NCBI GenBank assembly: GCA_022577435.1 | Contig: JAKOON010000007.1 | Span: 19,588,881-19,652,880, forward strand | Length of the DNA: 64,000 bases | Origin: Embiotoca jacksoni | Lineage: Eukaryota > Chordata > Actinopteri > Embiotocidae | Direction of reading: 5' to 3' | Part shown: positions 37,101 to 48,715 of the stretch, piece by piece | Numbering within the stretch: the first letter of the stretch is position 1 | Layout: each line of letters opens with the position of its first letter | Translations under genes and position numbers: made by a program | The notes under the pieces: generated by a model | Told to the model about the DNA's origin: nothing | Databases searched by the model: none | Seen by the model: only the letters and a program-made list of their open reading frames with translations

Positions 37101-40100
37101 GTGCTTTAAGCATTTCCACAACAGCAGTTCATTCGTTGTATGCAATTTATCAACAAACTTTCATGTTGCTTTTTTTCTTATCAAAGATTAAAAGAAAAAA
37201 AAAAGAAGTAAAAGTTTAGAAACACTTTCAAGCTAAAGTATCTGGATTATTTAATGGTAGGATCCCTTACAGGAAAAAAAAACACATTAGCTTCCAATGT
37301 TTTCCACATGTCCTACATGTGTTCACATGTTGCAACACAGGATAACATGGGACAAACGTGTGTAAAAGTTTCCCACATGTTGTAGTATGTGGAGCACATG
37401 TGGAAATCATGTTATCACATATAATACTGTACCAACACATTTTAAACAAGTGCAGTAATGTGAGCATGGACAAACACAAAGGTTCAACAGTATCTATGAA
37501 TGATTTTGGTACATTCAGAACTTGTGTGAAGACAGTACATGCACCAAATCATCACAGAAGAAAAAAGGGGATTGTTGGGGAGAGAAAGACAGAGCTTTGA
37601 CAAAGGCAAAGTGAAGCTACTGATTGGTAAGCATGCCATAATTTATTTGCTCAGTCAACTTGATTGGTATTAACTCTTTATGGACAGTTTTGTCAACACG
37701 TGCATTGAATATTTGAAAATGAAAATTTGATCTGTATCCCATTTTTGTTTCTTTTGTCATGGGTTGGTTTTCACATGCAATCCTCTGGATCTCATACGGC
37801 AATGCACATGGGTTTTACATAGGTAACGGTATGTGTTTCACATTGAAATATGCATGGTTTCCACGCATAATTCCATAGGTTTCACATGGGAATCTACACG
37901 GGCTTCACACATTACACTGTGAAAATGTTCCGAAACCCAATGTTTCACATTGGCAAAATACATGAGCTCTAAATAGTTCACGTTTTCAAATTTTAAGTCA
38001 CATGCGTATGTGGTCACATGTGAAATTAATGTCTTTTTTTCTGTAAGGAATTCAACTTTTGGGTTTGTTATGCGGAAGATGACAATAACTGAGGCAGACT
38101 AATAAAGGATGGTAGAGATAACTGAACTCACCAAAATAATGTAAATAACTCTTCGAATGGTCTCTACAGCTATTGTACTGGAATAAAGTTCGAGAACTTG
38201 CAAAAGATGTATGTACTGAAACTTTGGTGGAGTGCACCTTTAATCACATCATTAAGTGTTTTAAGAGTAGATCTTTTCTTTAAAGGATGAACAGTGTGTG
38301 GCGCAGTAGAAGTGAGACTCACAGCAAACAGCTGGATGTTGGTGTAGGTGTCCATGCTGAGGGCCGGTAGAAAGCTGCAGTCGGGATCCAGGACCACACG
38401 CCGGGAACACACACTGCTCTGGTCCTTTAGAAACACTGTGAATAGAACCAGGAAAACTAAAGGAACAATACTCATAAAGATAAAAAAAAAAAAATACTGT
38501 TTTTGTTTTCAACTCTGTTACTGTGTGAAATTACAAGTTGTGGATTTTAGCAAAGATTCACTTAATTAGTATTTAAAAAAATAGCAGAATCTTAAAATGA
38601 TAATAATCCTAATATGATTAAATAAAGTCATGAAGGTTTAACGACATTACTGTCCTGAATTTCTGCTGGATAACTCAGAGGATACGGGGTGTAATTCAGA
38701 CTAATCAGACTTTACTGTGTTTAACTTGTATTTGTTTTGCACTTTGGACCATGTTTGTATAAGGCTGTATGTATTATGAGGGCCAGTCATGTGACACGTC
38801 CAATGACTAACTGCTGTTCTAAACATTCTTATGCCACTGGTGAAATGCTTAAGAAGACAGAAACCTGAAGGAATTTCAATTTCAGACAGCCCTTTTATTT
38901 GTCATCAGTGTTTCAATGAGGACCAATTAAAATCTCAATTTTAAGGTCACATTCTGTTCGAGGATACCAAATGTAACAAAAATCTTCAACATAAAATTTC
39001 ACTATTCCAATTTACCTATTTTTTTTGTATTACTAATATTCTAATTGTATCAACAGCATGGTATTTTGACAGACACAACTTTTGAGGAAATATAGTACAT
39101 ACACATTTAAGTAATGGTGAGGTTGCAGATTTCAACAGCCTAAACACCCCTTGCCTCACCTTCCTCTTCTAAGCATATATGAAAAGTCCCTTTCTAGAGC
39201 CAATGTTTGATTTGTGTGTTCTGGGGAACTGTAGAAACATGGCAGTGCAACAAGGCTATGTAGATATGAAAGGCTCAAAGTTAACAAAAACACAACAATT
39301 ATTAGTTTTACATGATTACACACTAATGAAAACTTAATTACAAATAATATTTTCCATTTCTGCCAATACACCTCCTGAATCCAATCCACTGGTTCTTTAG
39401 GTCACTGATCAGAAGACATACATTTCTTTACATCAAGTATGTTTAGTCAAACTAAAATCTTCAACGAATAGTCAGATTTGCAAAAGGTTAAGTATCTACT
39501 TTTATATTGGAGTCTTTCAGATAAACAGACTCCTGCATTGATCAGCTTCTTAAAAAGACTAACTAAAAGTACTCCATTATTATCAAAATATATTATAAAA
39601 AAAAAAAGTACGGCTGCCCCCAACTAAAGATGAGTTCAAGCCAATGGTTGACGAGTTGTTGCCTGTTTATAATATTACCATTGACAATATGGCCAATGGG
39701 GAGGTGTCATGAAGTGCAAAACCACCGAGGGCCACTACAGGTTCCAAAGAGACTCTGGTCCTATTGACTCCAGTATTTATTTTTACAATTCATAGTAGAC
39801 TGACAAAATTCTGAGGTACAGCTTTGACAGTTAAAGAAAGATAGGAATACAATTCAACAAATGTGTAGCACAAACATCAGTTAATGATAAATATTTGAAT
39901 ACAATTAATATTCATCAATTACCAGGTGGATCAATAATGTAGCAAAGTCATGAAAAATCCAAATTAAGAATTTAAAACTCATTGAATAGAACTTGTAACT
40001 TATAACTATACTCTATGTGTAAAACAATGAATAATATATCATTTTGCAATTACCATAATCATAACTTCCACCACAGTGTTAAAAGTGACATAGTAGTTAC

Positions 40101-43100
40101 CTGCAGGACTGTTGTCCACACAGTTAGCAGTGACACCAGGAGCTGGGAACCAGAACATCCCCCTCTGTCCGCTCTCTTCTGCTGTCTCCATCACATCACC
40201 ATACTAAAACCAAATAACACCAGCAGAGAATGAACACACACTAAATTTGGATACATACTTATTCATGTTTTTTTTTGCTTTTTTTTTTACTATGTTTGAC
40301 AGTGTCCCGAGTGACAGCAATGAAAACTGTGAAATAACACATGGATCGTGGTCAACAAAAAGCCAACGATGTTTCATATTTCGATTTTCCATCTTTTGGT
40401 TTGATGTCAGTTTTAACACATTCTCTCAACCGGCTTCATGAGGTCATCATAAGAGCTTTTCCAACATTCTTGGAGGAGTTCCCACACTTGTTGGCTGATT
40501 TTCCTTCAGTCTGCACTCAAACTCATCCCAAACCACCTCAGTTGGGTTTAGGTCAGGTGTCTATGAGTAACAGGTCATCTAATGCAGCACTCCATCACTC
40601 TCTTCTTGGTCAAACAGCCCTTGCAGAGCCTGGAGGTGTAATTCTAACTACATCTCAATGCTGTGGTTTCTTTGCAGCAGTTTGACTTCATTTGAGGTGT
40701 TAAATGTTGATTTCTGAGGCTGGTGACTCTAATGAAGCAGAGGGAACTCTTGACCTTTCTTTTCAGGGAGTGGTCCTCATAAGACCAGTTACATCAATAT
40801 TTAAAAGTTTTAATGACTAAACTTTGAATCTGAACTTGAAGAAAAGTTCTTGGCTGACTGACATTCATGTCCTTAAGATACCCTCCACTGAAAGTCAAGA
40901 TTTTATCCTGGATAACATGTCCATGTGGTGCTTTTTTTTTTACATACTAGAGGACATAAATAAGAAATAAGCATTTAACACCATGGCAGAGCATTTCCGC
41001 TTTGGAACTGCAGTGACAGACTGTCTCAAAAACACAGATTCAGACAGACAGGGTTTCATACGTCACATACTGAAGGAAACAATCCCGTCACCTTGTGTGG
41101 TGGGGCTTTTATCAAGCTGCCAGCTCGAACTGCAGGTGAGTGGCCAATTGGTGGATGAAGATAAATCAATTTGCTTATTCATAGCTCCACATATACTGAA
41201 TATAGGCTGAAGTGTAGAGTGACATCTAAGCAAATTTACAGCATGAGGGGATGGAAAAAACTTCTAAATATCTAATTTAGACCAACAGGTGTGGTTTTAG
41301 GGGTTTAAACAATGTGAGGAGAGGGACTTTAAAGTTGTTCCTCTTTAGGTAGCTGAAGGGTTCTTGCCATAAAATAGATTAGTAAACTAGTTGAATAGTT
41401 TCTGTATACCAACACTAACTCGCCACTACACAACTGATGATCTTAAATGCATTAAGAAGGCAAGAAATTCCACCAGCTAACATTTGACAAGGCTGACTTG
41501 TTAACTGGAAACCCTTCCGGGTAATGACCTCATGAAGCTGGTTAAAATATCACCAAAGCTGTCATCGAAGCAAACAATGGCTCTTCCCTTTGAGGAATCT
41601 AAAATATTAAATTTATTTAGCTTTGTTTACACTTCTTTACATCAATACATAATCCATTTGTGTCATTTCACATTTATGAAAGTTGCAGTTTTGTTCTACA
41701 ATGTAGAAAAAAAGCAGAAATGAAGAAAAATACATGATCAGAGTAACAGTTACTGCCATAAAAGAGACTCACCTGGTATCCAGGTGAGGACTGGAGCTCT
41801 GAAGTGGACAACTTATCAAAGTTCTCTGAGCCAAAAATGAAGCTAGTGAACTGGTTAAAGAGCGACTGAAAGTTGTTGTCAGTTGGAAGAGCAGGCGAGG
41901 GATGAGATAATCCATCAACACCTAAACAGAGCAAATAGTTAGCTGAGCTGTGGCATGGCTGCTTACTCTGTATGGTCCACATCAGCCAACAAAGAAGTTA
42001 TTATCATCCAATATTCTGCACAGTATTCAGCTACAATATGGTGAAATACATTTGCACAGTATAGCATAGTCTATTATTTTTATATAATTGTTCATTTGCT
42101 TCCCCACAGTGTGTGTCCCTTATGAAAGTGGCAATAAAGTTTCTTGAACATAAAGTCTACATAAAGTCTGAAAATTGGAAAAATCCCACCAACCGTTTCC
42201 TTTAAATACCATTCATTTAAATCTACTAATGGCCAATTGCTGTAATTTGTAAAAATGAAAAGAAAACCTCATAAACGATGTTTAATCCAAATGAACACCT
42301 GGATTGACTTACGGTTTTGTGACTGAATGCAAAACATGTCATAGTTTGTTTCCTTCAGGATGGATGACTGCACCGCCGAGTAGCCGTCTATCATAATCCT
42401 TAAAGAGTAGGACGCTACATCACGGCTGCACAGCTGCTTGCTGCCACTGCAAAGTGACGTAAAACAAAGTTTGTTAATACGTGCAAAGCAAACATTCATA
42501 CTAGTCCTATTCAAACCAGTACACCATGGAGGAAATGGTAAATGGCCTTGCACTTACAGTGGGTACGGAAAGTATTCAGACCCCTTTAAATTTTTCACTC
42601 TTTGTTTCATTGCAGCCATTTGCTAAAATCAAAAAAGTTCATTTTATTTCTCATTAATGTACACTCAGCACCCCATCTTGACAGAAAAAAACAGAAATGT
42701 AGAAATTTATGCACATTTATTAAAAAAGAAAAACTGAAATATCACATGGTCATAAGTATTCAGACTCTTTGCTCAGTATTGAGTAGAAGCACCCTTTTGA
42801 GCTAGTACAGCCATGAGTCTTCTTGGGAATGATGAAACAAGCTTTTCACACCTGGATTTGGGGATCCTCTGCCATTCTTCCTTGCAGATCCTCTCCAGTT
42901 CCGTCAGGTTGGATGGTGAACATTGGTGGACAGCCATTTTCAGGTCTCTCCAGAGATGCTCAATTGGGTTTAGGTCAGGGCTCTGGCTGGACCAGTCAAG
43001 AATGGTCACAGAGTTGTTCCGAAGCCACTCCTTTGTTATTTTAGCTGTGTGCTTAGGGTCATTGTCTTGTTGGAAGGTGAACCTTCGGCCCAGTCTGAGG

Positions 43101-45448
43101 TCCAGAGCACTCTGGAAGAGGTTTTCTTCCAGGATATCTCTGTACTTGGCCGCATTCATCTTTCCTTCAATTGCAACCAGTCGTCCTGTCCCTGCAGCTG
43201 AAAAACACCCCCATAGCATGATGGGCTTTCATATGTCTTGCACTGAGGAGAGGCTTCCGTCGGGCCACTCTGCCATAAAGCCCCGACTGGTGGAGGGCTG
43301 CAGTGATAGTTGACTTTGTGGAACTTTCTCCCATCTCCCTACTGCATCTCTGGAGCTCAGCCACAGTGATCTTTGGGTTCTTCTTTACCTCTCTCACCAA
43401 GGCTCTTCTCCCACGATTGCTCAGTTTGGCTGGACGGCCAGGTCTAGGAAGAGTTCTGGTCGTCCCAAACTTCTTCCATTTAAGGATTATGGAGGCCACT
43501 GTGCTCTTAGGAACCTTGAGTGCTGCAGAAATTATTTTGTAACCTTGGCCAGATCCGTGCCTTGCCACAATTCTGTCTCTGAGCTCCTTGGACAGTTCCT
43601 TCGACCTCATGATTCTCATTTGCTCTGACATGCACTGTGAGCTGTAAGGTCTTCTATAGACAGGTGTGTGCCTTTCCTAATCAAGTCCAATCAGTTTAAT
43701 TAAACACAGCTGGACTCCAATGAAGGAGTAGAACCATCTCAAGGAGGATAAGAAGAAATGGACAGCATGTGAGTTAAATATGAGTGTCACAGCAAAGGGT
43801 CTGAATACTTAAGACCGTGTGATATTTCAGTTTTTCTTTTTTAATAAATTTGCACAAATTTCTACATTTCTGTTTTTTTCTGTCAAATGGGGTGCTTAGT
43901 GTACATTAATGAGAAATAAAATGAACTTTTTTGATTTTAGCAAATGGCTGCAATGAAACAAAGAGTGAAAACTGTAAAGGGGTCTGAATACTTTCCGTAC
44001 CCACTGTATATAGTGCTTTATCACCTTAGTGGTCTCAAAGTACTTCACACTGTTTCCCATTCACACACACTTTCAAAGACTAATGGAGCTGAGCTACCAT
44101 ACAAGGTGCTCGCCATCAGGAATATATTCACACACCAATGGTACGCCATCGGGAGCAACTTGGGGTTCAGTGTCTTGCCCAAGGACACTTCGACATGTGG
44201 ACAGGAGGAGCCGGGGATTTAACCCCCACTCTTCCGACCTGCTCCACCATCGGAGCCACAGCCTCCGATGGTGGAGCAGGTTGCTTATATGTAGATTACT
44301 ATACTGTAGCAATTTATTAGGGTGCATTTTAATGGCAAGCTGTATATATTTAACACCATGTCACTGTGCTCATTTTTCATTGAACTGCAGAGAGAATTTT
44401 TTTTTTTTTTTTTTATTCACATAGTTATGTATATCCATTTGCTTCCATTGAACTTGTTCTTTCAGTCGTTAAGCTACCACAAGTGAAAATCAAGACTTCC
44501 TGCATAATGCATGTTATCTTAAAAGCCTTCCAGCAGGTCAAAGGGTTTCTTCTTAGTGGTCTTGTGGTCTAGTGGTCTTTTTAAGTGTGGATTTGCTTGA
44601 ACTAAACTGCATTGAAGTTGGCTAAGTCGGTGAATGTATGTATTAAAACAGAATTTGTGTTAAAAAGAGAAAATCTGAGCATCAGAGTAATGAGTGTCAT
44701 GGTTTTACCATAAACTATACATAAAAACAGACGTAGCTTCTGGGTCTGAAAAGTGAAGCCAATGTGGAAGTGCCTTAAAGTGCAATACCAATATGAGGGG
44801 CTGGTTCTGATGAATATGTGGCTCAAATGGACTCCCATTCAAAAAGCTGCTATCTCTGTCATGCAATAAAAAGTCTATACATTTTTGTACCAAATCAATA
44901 TGGTGCCTTCTCATCAGTGTTCTGGCGGTCTTTCTGAAAATAGTTCCATAATTAATTCTACATTAGGCCTCAAGGAGAGCCATGTTCGGGGCCTGTCTGG
45001 TTTGATTGACATGATGTCCAAAAACAAAGATGCGAATGTGAATGGAAGCTTAAAAAAGGCAGTTCACAAACCAATGGGTGACGCTTGGGTTGTACTAAGA
45101 AAAAAAGTGCTTTGGATACGCAATGTTGTAGCAATGCTAGCAAATATCAAAGAATCAAAGCCATGCAATAGTGTTTGCTGTTTACAGTTTGGTGAGTTTT
45201 GGCACGCAACACATTTTACATGGTGGTCACCTGCTTGGTTAATTTGTTGTTTAATTAAATTAAATTTAATGTTGTTTTATTTTATTCTATTTGTATATAC
45301 TGTGCATTTTTCAATTTTTTTTTATTATATATATATATATATATATACCTTCACTATGTCTATTTTAATTCTGTCATTTTTATTGCTTTTGGCGTATCTT
45401 TCATGCTACTGTAACAAATAAATGTCCCCTTGTGGGATAAATAAATTA

Positions 45449-45512
<64 letters not shown>

Positions 45513-45880
45513 GTGTAATTGGTAAAGGCTGCTCCAATGATTTCAAATTTAAGGTGAGGTCCATCCCCATTACAATGCAATGACTGGAGACAATCCCCAA
45601 TGGAGCGTGACCAGACACTATCTAATCCCACAGGGCATTTGGATCTGGTAATATCAGGCTATGTAATTTTTTCTCTTCCACAATCAATTTTAAACTGTGC
45701 CTCTACTACCGAATGACAGAAATGTGGTGTTCCCCCTCTGGATGGGCTGCGATACTTGCCTGACAGCACGGACTGAGCAACTGGTGAACAGAGCCGCCTC
45801 CTCACCGCAGTCTCTGTCACAGCAGCAGTTGACATCACACACATCCTTGTCATCATCACAGGGACACAAGCTGTCAACTG

Positions 45881-45929
<49 letters not shown>

Positions 45930-47649
45930 AAGGACACCCATCTTATTACACTCAGGCTACAGTAACATTTTACAACAGGAGGATTTTTTTCAAAAACTTC
46001 TTCAGATGATAAAGGAGATGTATTATCACCGTTAACAACATATTAAAAATTATGTACAGAATATGCAGGGATGTGTAAAATAATAATAATAATAACTTTA
46101 TTTCTATAGCGTTTTTCAAAAACAACTTGCAAAGTGCTTTACATATATTTATAACACAATAGGCAACAGTTAGTAAAATATTATGTTAAAATAGCACAAA
46201 ACTAAGACAATAAAACAGTGAATTCCTAAAAATGCAGTCAACAAAAGGCAAGTCTAAAATAGTGCGTTTTGAAGAGTGACCTAAAAGAGGACAGTGTGTT
46301 AGCATCCCTGATCTCCTCTGGCAGGTCGTTCCACAACTGAGGGGCCCAAACAGAAAAATGTCCATTTAGTTTGAAGGTTAGTTCGAGGTCAGGAACGACC
46401 TACTGGACGATATCAGGTTGCATTTAAGCTCGTAGGGGGACACGAGGTCAGCTATGTATATTCAGGAGCCAGCCCCTGCAAGCCTTAGAAATGATCATTA
46501 AAATGTTAAAAATCTATTCAAAAAACGGACAGGGAGCCAATGAAGTGATTTTAAAACAGTCGAGATGTGCTGCCTCCAGTTGGACCTGGTTATGAGTTGA
46601 AGTTTATTTATGTTAAATTGTGTCAGGCAGGAGTATAGTGCATTGCAGTAATCTAAACGGGATGCGATGAAAGCATGAATTACTGTTTCTCGGTTATTGG
46701 GGGATAGAAATGACTCTGATTTTGAAGATTTGAGTTGAAAAAGGCATGATTGGACAGCAGCTGATGTGCTGATGGTTGTCAAAGATTACGCCAAGGTTTC
46801 TGCCGGAGGAAGTAATGTTACCTGACAGGGAACTGAGATGGGAGGAAATATAATTTTGTAATACATCTGGGCCTATAATGATCATTTCGGATTTCTCTGA
46901 ACTTAACTGTAGAAAGTTTGACGCCATCGGCATCCACATATCTGGAACAAAGTCCCAGAAACCTGCAGGTCTGCTGAGACCCTTAGCTGCTTTAAATCAA
47001 GACTGAAGACATTCCTGTTTGCTGCTGCCTTTCACTGAACCAGATTTGAGGATGTCTTAAACTGCACTGTAACTTGTATCCTATTTTTTTTTTTTTTTTT
47101 TTTTAGCTTGCTCTATGTTTTAACCACTGTTCTTAATTGTTTTTAAACGTCCCTTTCTTCTGCCTTATGTTTAGATGCTTTTAATGGTTTTATGTGAAGC
47201 ACTTTGATTTGCCTTGTTGTTGAAATGTGCTATACAAATAAACTTGCCTTACCTTGATATGATACACCGGTAAGGGAAAAACAAGGTTCTTTAAAACACT
47301 TTGAAGCGGATGCATATGAGAGATAGAAACTACTGTTGAGTTACTTGAACATTAATATTGTGGAGTTACCGTTGGTAACAGCGGTGAGCAGGCGACCGGA
47401 GACGGGCAGAGGCTCGGGCAGGGTTGGCTCCACTGTCCTGCTGGATCTCGGTGTTGGAGTTGTCGAATCAAAGACTGTGGGCTGTGTAGTTATATCATGA
47501 TCCATAACGTCATATGTAACATTTTGGTCACCAGACAGGGTCGTATTAAAGCCGTAGCTTGTGTTTTCGTTTGTTCTGACGGTAGTAAACAAGACAAATA
47601 AACACGAAAGCTTTGCAGTGTACGAAATCCAAGCTGCCGAGACCGCCAT
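26634..47649 (-). CDS. tctn1: Tectonic-1, ciliary transition-zone protein
   Basis: Tectonic-1 is a secreted/membrane-associated part of the transition-zone (MKS/B9) complex, needed for ciliogenesis and Hedgehog signalling. Coding exons (minus): 47370-47649, 45760-45877, 42313-42446, 41773-41921, 40101-40203, 38323-38435, 37015-37035, 33948-34082, 29717-29842, 29134(or 29179)-29244, 28794-28957, 27989-28142, 27632-27763, 26634-26780. Phases agree throughout; about 613-628 aa. It starts [21 protein letters not shown], a signal peptide, then a Thr/Ser/Pro-rich linker. The tectonic Cys cluster follows ([20 protein letters not shown]), then [63 protein letters not shown] and the C-terminal [11 protein letters not shown] with TGA at 26634-26636. 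It neighbours HVCN1, as I recall for human TCTN1. Tectonic-2/3 are less likely on synteny and on the C-terminus. Confidence 0.95.
28700..28793 (-). other. tctn1: TCTN1 GC-type donor after exon 11
   Basis: The conserved CTLR ends ACATTAAG and is followed on minus by GCATAG rather than GT. The next exon begins A CTG CAG, restoring Arg-Leu-Gln in frame. Using the nearest upstream GT would delete conserved residues. Confidence 0.6.
30890..31560 (+). mobile_element. IS630/Tc1-like element remnant
   Basis: 31330-31500 matches the complement of 58140-58300 (TGACACTTGTGCTTT, TTTTGCTACCTGTGGTCAA, ACAAGTGCATCACAGTG, GTGAGTGAGAATG). It is one family in two orientations. The interior is non-coding. Family naming is by memory of similar fish elements. 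Confidence 0.5.
31567..32290 (-). mobile_element. LINE 3' part, minus orientation
   Basis: Begins with tandem TACATTACATTACATT, the complement of the tail at 25545, and extends further 5' into RT-derived sequence (complement of GTTGTGCAGCAT, AGTCTAAGCGT and GCTGCGGCATTCTAGATGAGCTGCAG). No intact frame. Confidence 0.65.
34108..34400. repeat. Interspersed repeat with G homopolymer
   Basis: Contains CCTGCTTTATCCTGTACGAGG, GGCGGGGTACACCGTGGAC, CATGCAAACTCCACAC and TGAGGCGACAGTGC. These are shared with 54400-54735 and belong to a very common fish repeat. It is interrupted by GT repeats and a run of about 30 G (34170-34198). Confidence 0.65.
34727..35300 (-). mobile_element. LINE 3' end with RT C-terminus
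   Basis: The minus strand at 34948-35160 reads [39 protein letters not shown] and a stop. This is typical of the C-terminal end of fish L2/Rex-type LINE ORFs. The 3' tail ends at the GGGAAATTG-type motif near 34750. Confidence 0.7.
37015..37035 (-). other. tctn1: 21-nt microexon of TCTN1
   Basis: CAACAG|GGGAAG...GCACCA|GTAAGT on minus encodes GKNTDAP in phase 0 between exons ending QLFA and starting VVPVEVASV. Human tectonic-1 has a matching short VPDSRKK-like stretch before VPITVQSI, so the seven residues are expected. Confidence 0.75.
37266..38048. mobile_element. MITE with CACATG-rich subterminal repeats
   Basis: Ends are inverted: CCTTACAGGAAAAAAAAACACATTA at about 37266, and the complement of CTTACAGAAAAAAAGACATTA at about 38028-38048. 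Both flanks inside the ends are packed with CACATG/CATGTG words and longer TTCACATGTGAA-like palindromes (37305-37410 and 37770-38025). The middle lacks them. No ORF. This is typical of short DNA elements with subterminal transposase-binding repeats. Confidence 0.6.
40380..41720 (-). mobile_element. Tc1-like transposon remnant in TCTN1 intron 4
   Basis: The left half reads, as complement, blocks of a Tc1 transposase gene (GGTTTAGGTCAGGTG, CAGGTCATCTAATGCAGCACTCCATCACTCTCTTCTTGGTCAAA in outline), then TTTCTGAGGCTGGTGACTC. The right half (41440-41720) carries the end region, with GGCAAGAAATTCCACCA, ATGACCTCATGAAGCTGGTT and TCTACAATGTAGAAAA. Much of the middle is lost. Other copies of this family are at 48463-48715 and 57840-58900. 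Confidence 0.7.
42557..44006 (-). mobile_element. Tc1-like transposon with complete ends, internally deleted
   Basis: Perfect terminal CAGTGGGTACGGAAAGTATTC at 42557 and its complement ending 44006, each flanked by the TA target site. Inverted repeats are about 215 bp, with inner and outer copies of the GGGTCTGAATACTT motif (43798 and 43978), the IR/DR plan. The transposase on minus is in two overlapping frames. Of the elements here it looks youngest by end similarity. Confidence 0.93.
42773..43631 (-). pseudogene. Tc1 transposase, missing the central catalytic part
   Basis: 43167-43631 encodes the DNA-binding half: [30 protein letters not shown] and [20 protein letters not shown] (the GRPR-like hook). 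42773-43219 encodes the end of the DDE domain: [42 protein letters not shown]. The segment holding the first catalytic Asp (normally in WSDET) is gone. The two parts are out of frame across about 43200. The product could at most bind DNA. Confidence 0.88.
44030..44290. repeat. Common fish interspersed repeat with palindrome
   Basis: Contains GGGGTTCAGTGTCTTGCCCAAGGACACTTCGACATG and GGAGGAGCCGGGGATTTAAC in outline, typical of an abundant fish repeat. It ends in a perfect 18-bp inverted repeat (44238-44255 with 44263-44280). Confidence 0.6.
45180..45512 (+). mobile_element. LINE 3' end with (TATC)n tail
   Basis: AATAAATGTCCCCTTGTGGG followed by ATAAATAAATTA and about 16 copies of TATC (45448-45512). 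Such simple-repeat tails are made by non-LTR retrotransposon integration. An AT microsatellite is at 45328-45349. Confidence 0.65.
45882..45927. repeat. (CA)23 tract at the TCTN1 exon 2 acceptor
   Basis: On the minus strand this is (TG)23 followed by TTCAG and then exon 2, so the dinucleotide repeat takes the place of the polypyrimidine tract. Confidence 0.9.
46085..46938 (-). mobile_element. L2-like LINE fragment, minus
   Basis: A TAA-repeat tail at 46081-46096 leads into CTTTATTTCTATAGCG. Upstream on minus: [24 protein letters not shown] and [16 protein letters not shown]-terminal blocks of L2-type LINEs. Broken by frameshifts. Confidence 0.7.
46939..47262 (+). mobile_element. L2-like LINE 3' end, plus
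   Basis: Reads the last RT residues (CWN/ETC-type block) and AAGACATTCCTGTTTGCTGC, then a T-run and the 3' tail GTGCTATACAAATAAACTTGCCTTACC. It abuts the minus copy head to head. Confidence 0.65.
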
Positions 47650-47661
47650 TTCTGTTTAATC

Positions 47662-47675
47662 GTTGCTATGGTTCT
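47662..47675. promoter_or_regulatory. Possible RFX X-box half site at TCTN1
   Basis: GTTGCTATGG, 13 bp upstream of the TCTN1 ATG, fits the left half of the RFX X-box (GTTGCCATGG). The right half is degenerate. RFX control is expected for ciliary genes. Confidence 0.3.
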
Positions 47676-48462
47676 GTCTCTTCTTTTGTTATTTTTCCTG
47701 TTGATCGGTTTCCGCCTGTGAGGTAATACTGCCGCGATTACCGCCATCTGCTGTCCATGTGCAGAACTGTTCCAGCGCTGCCCGACGTTGTCGAAATGGC
47801 ACATCCTGAGCGGTGACTGTGATAGGGGAGACTGGGTATGGTTGTAACATATTTTGCTTCAGCACCTGAAACTCACTCAGTTTTTGAGATATAATCCCGA
47901 AACTGTTATACAAGCTAACCACACGTGTGGGCTACAAATGGCACCAACTCAAGCCTCTGTAAGAATATCACACAGCTCTTGAGTTGATGTCAAATACATG
48001 GAGTTCCTTTGTTATAGCCAGGTTCTTAAACACATGCTGGGGTAACTTGTAACAAAAACACAAATACAATATTGCAACCAGAAATCTGACAAGTTTGACT
48101 GTTTTTAAACAAAACCACAAGGAAACAGATATTTCTTTTTTTTTTTTTTTAAATCAATGTTTCTACAATCCTGATGGTGGATCCCCATTAACTATGCTAC
48201 AGCAGTAACTAATCTTTATTGGGATCTACACAGTTAACAATGTGACATTACAGAAATATATTATTAGATGTTAAATGACATTAGACAAAATGTAAAAAAT
48301 ACATCAATACAAAGAAAAACAGGGGTTTGGACTCACATGTACAGCCATCATAATTCAACCTAAAATACCGAGGGACCCCTTTTACACCAGCAGATCACTT
48401 ATTAATACCTGAAGTTTCTTTGCTAAAACTGTTATTGTTTTTTGTTTTTTTAACCATATACT

Positions 48463-48715
48463 GTACCAGTCAAAAGTTTGGACACAACTCCTCAAGGGGT
48501 AGCTATCTTTATTTTTACTATTTACTGCAGTGTAGAACAAAACTGAAAATATCAGAACTATATGTAGTCTGATAAAAAACAAAACATATTTCAAATTTTA
48601 GATTCCTCAAACTAGTCACGTTGTACTGTGTAACAGTTTTGCACACTATTTGCAAAATCTTAACCAGCTTCATAACGTTCTCACCTGGAATGGCTTTCAG
48701 CGACCATGTAAATGC
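48463..48715. mobile_element. Tc1-like transposon left-end fragment
   Basis: ACTGTACCAGTCAAAAGTTTGGACACA is a well-known fish Tc1 terminus in outline. It is followed by the terminal region to CACCTGGAATGGCTTTC. The rest of the element is missing. Confidence 0.7.

Noticed and set aside
44885..45421. 178-codon open frame on plus
   Set aside because: Runs into a LINE 3' tail and AT repeat; no domain seen.
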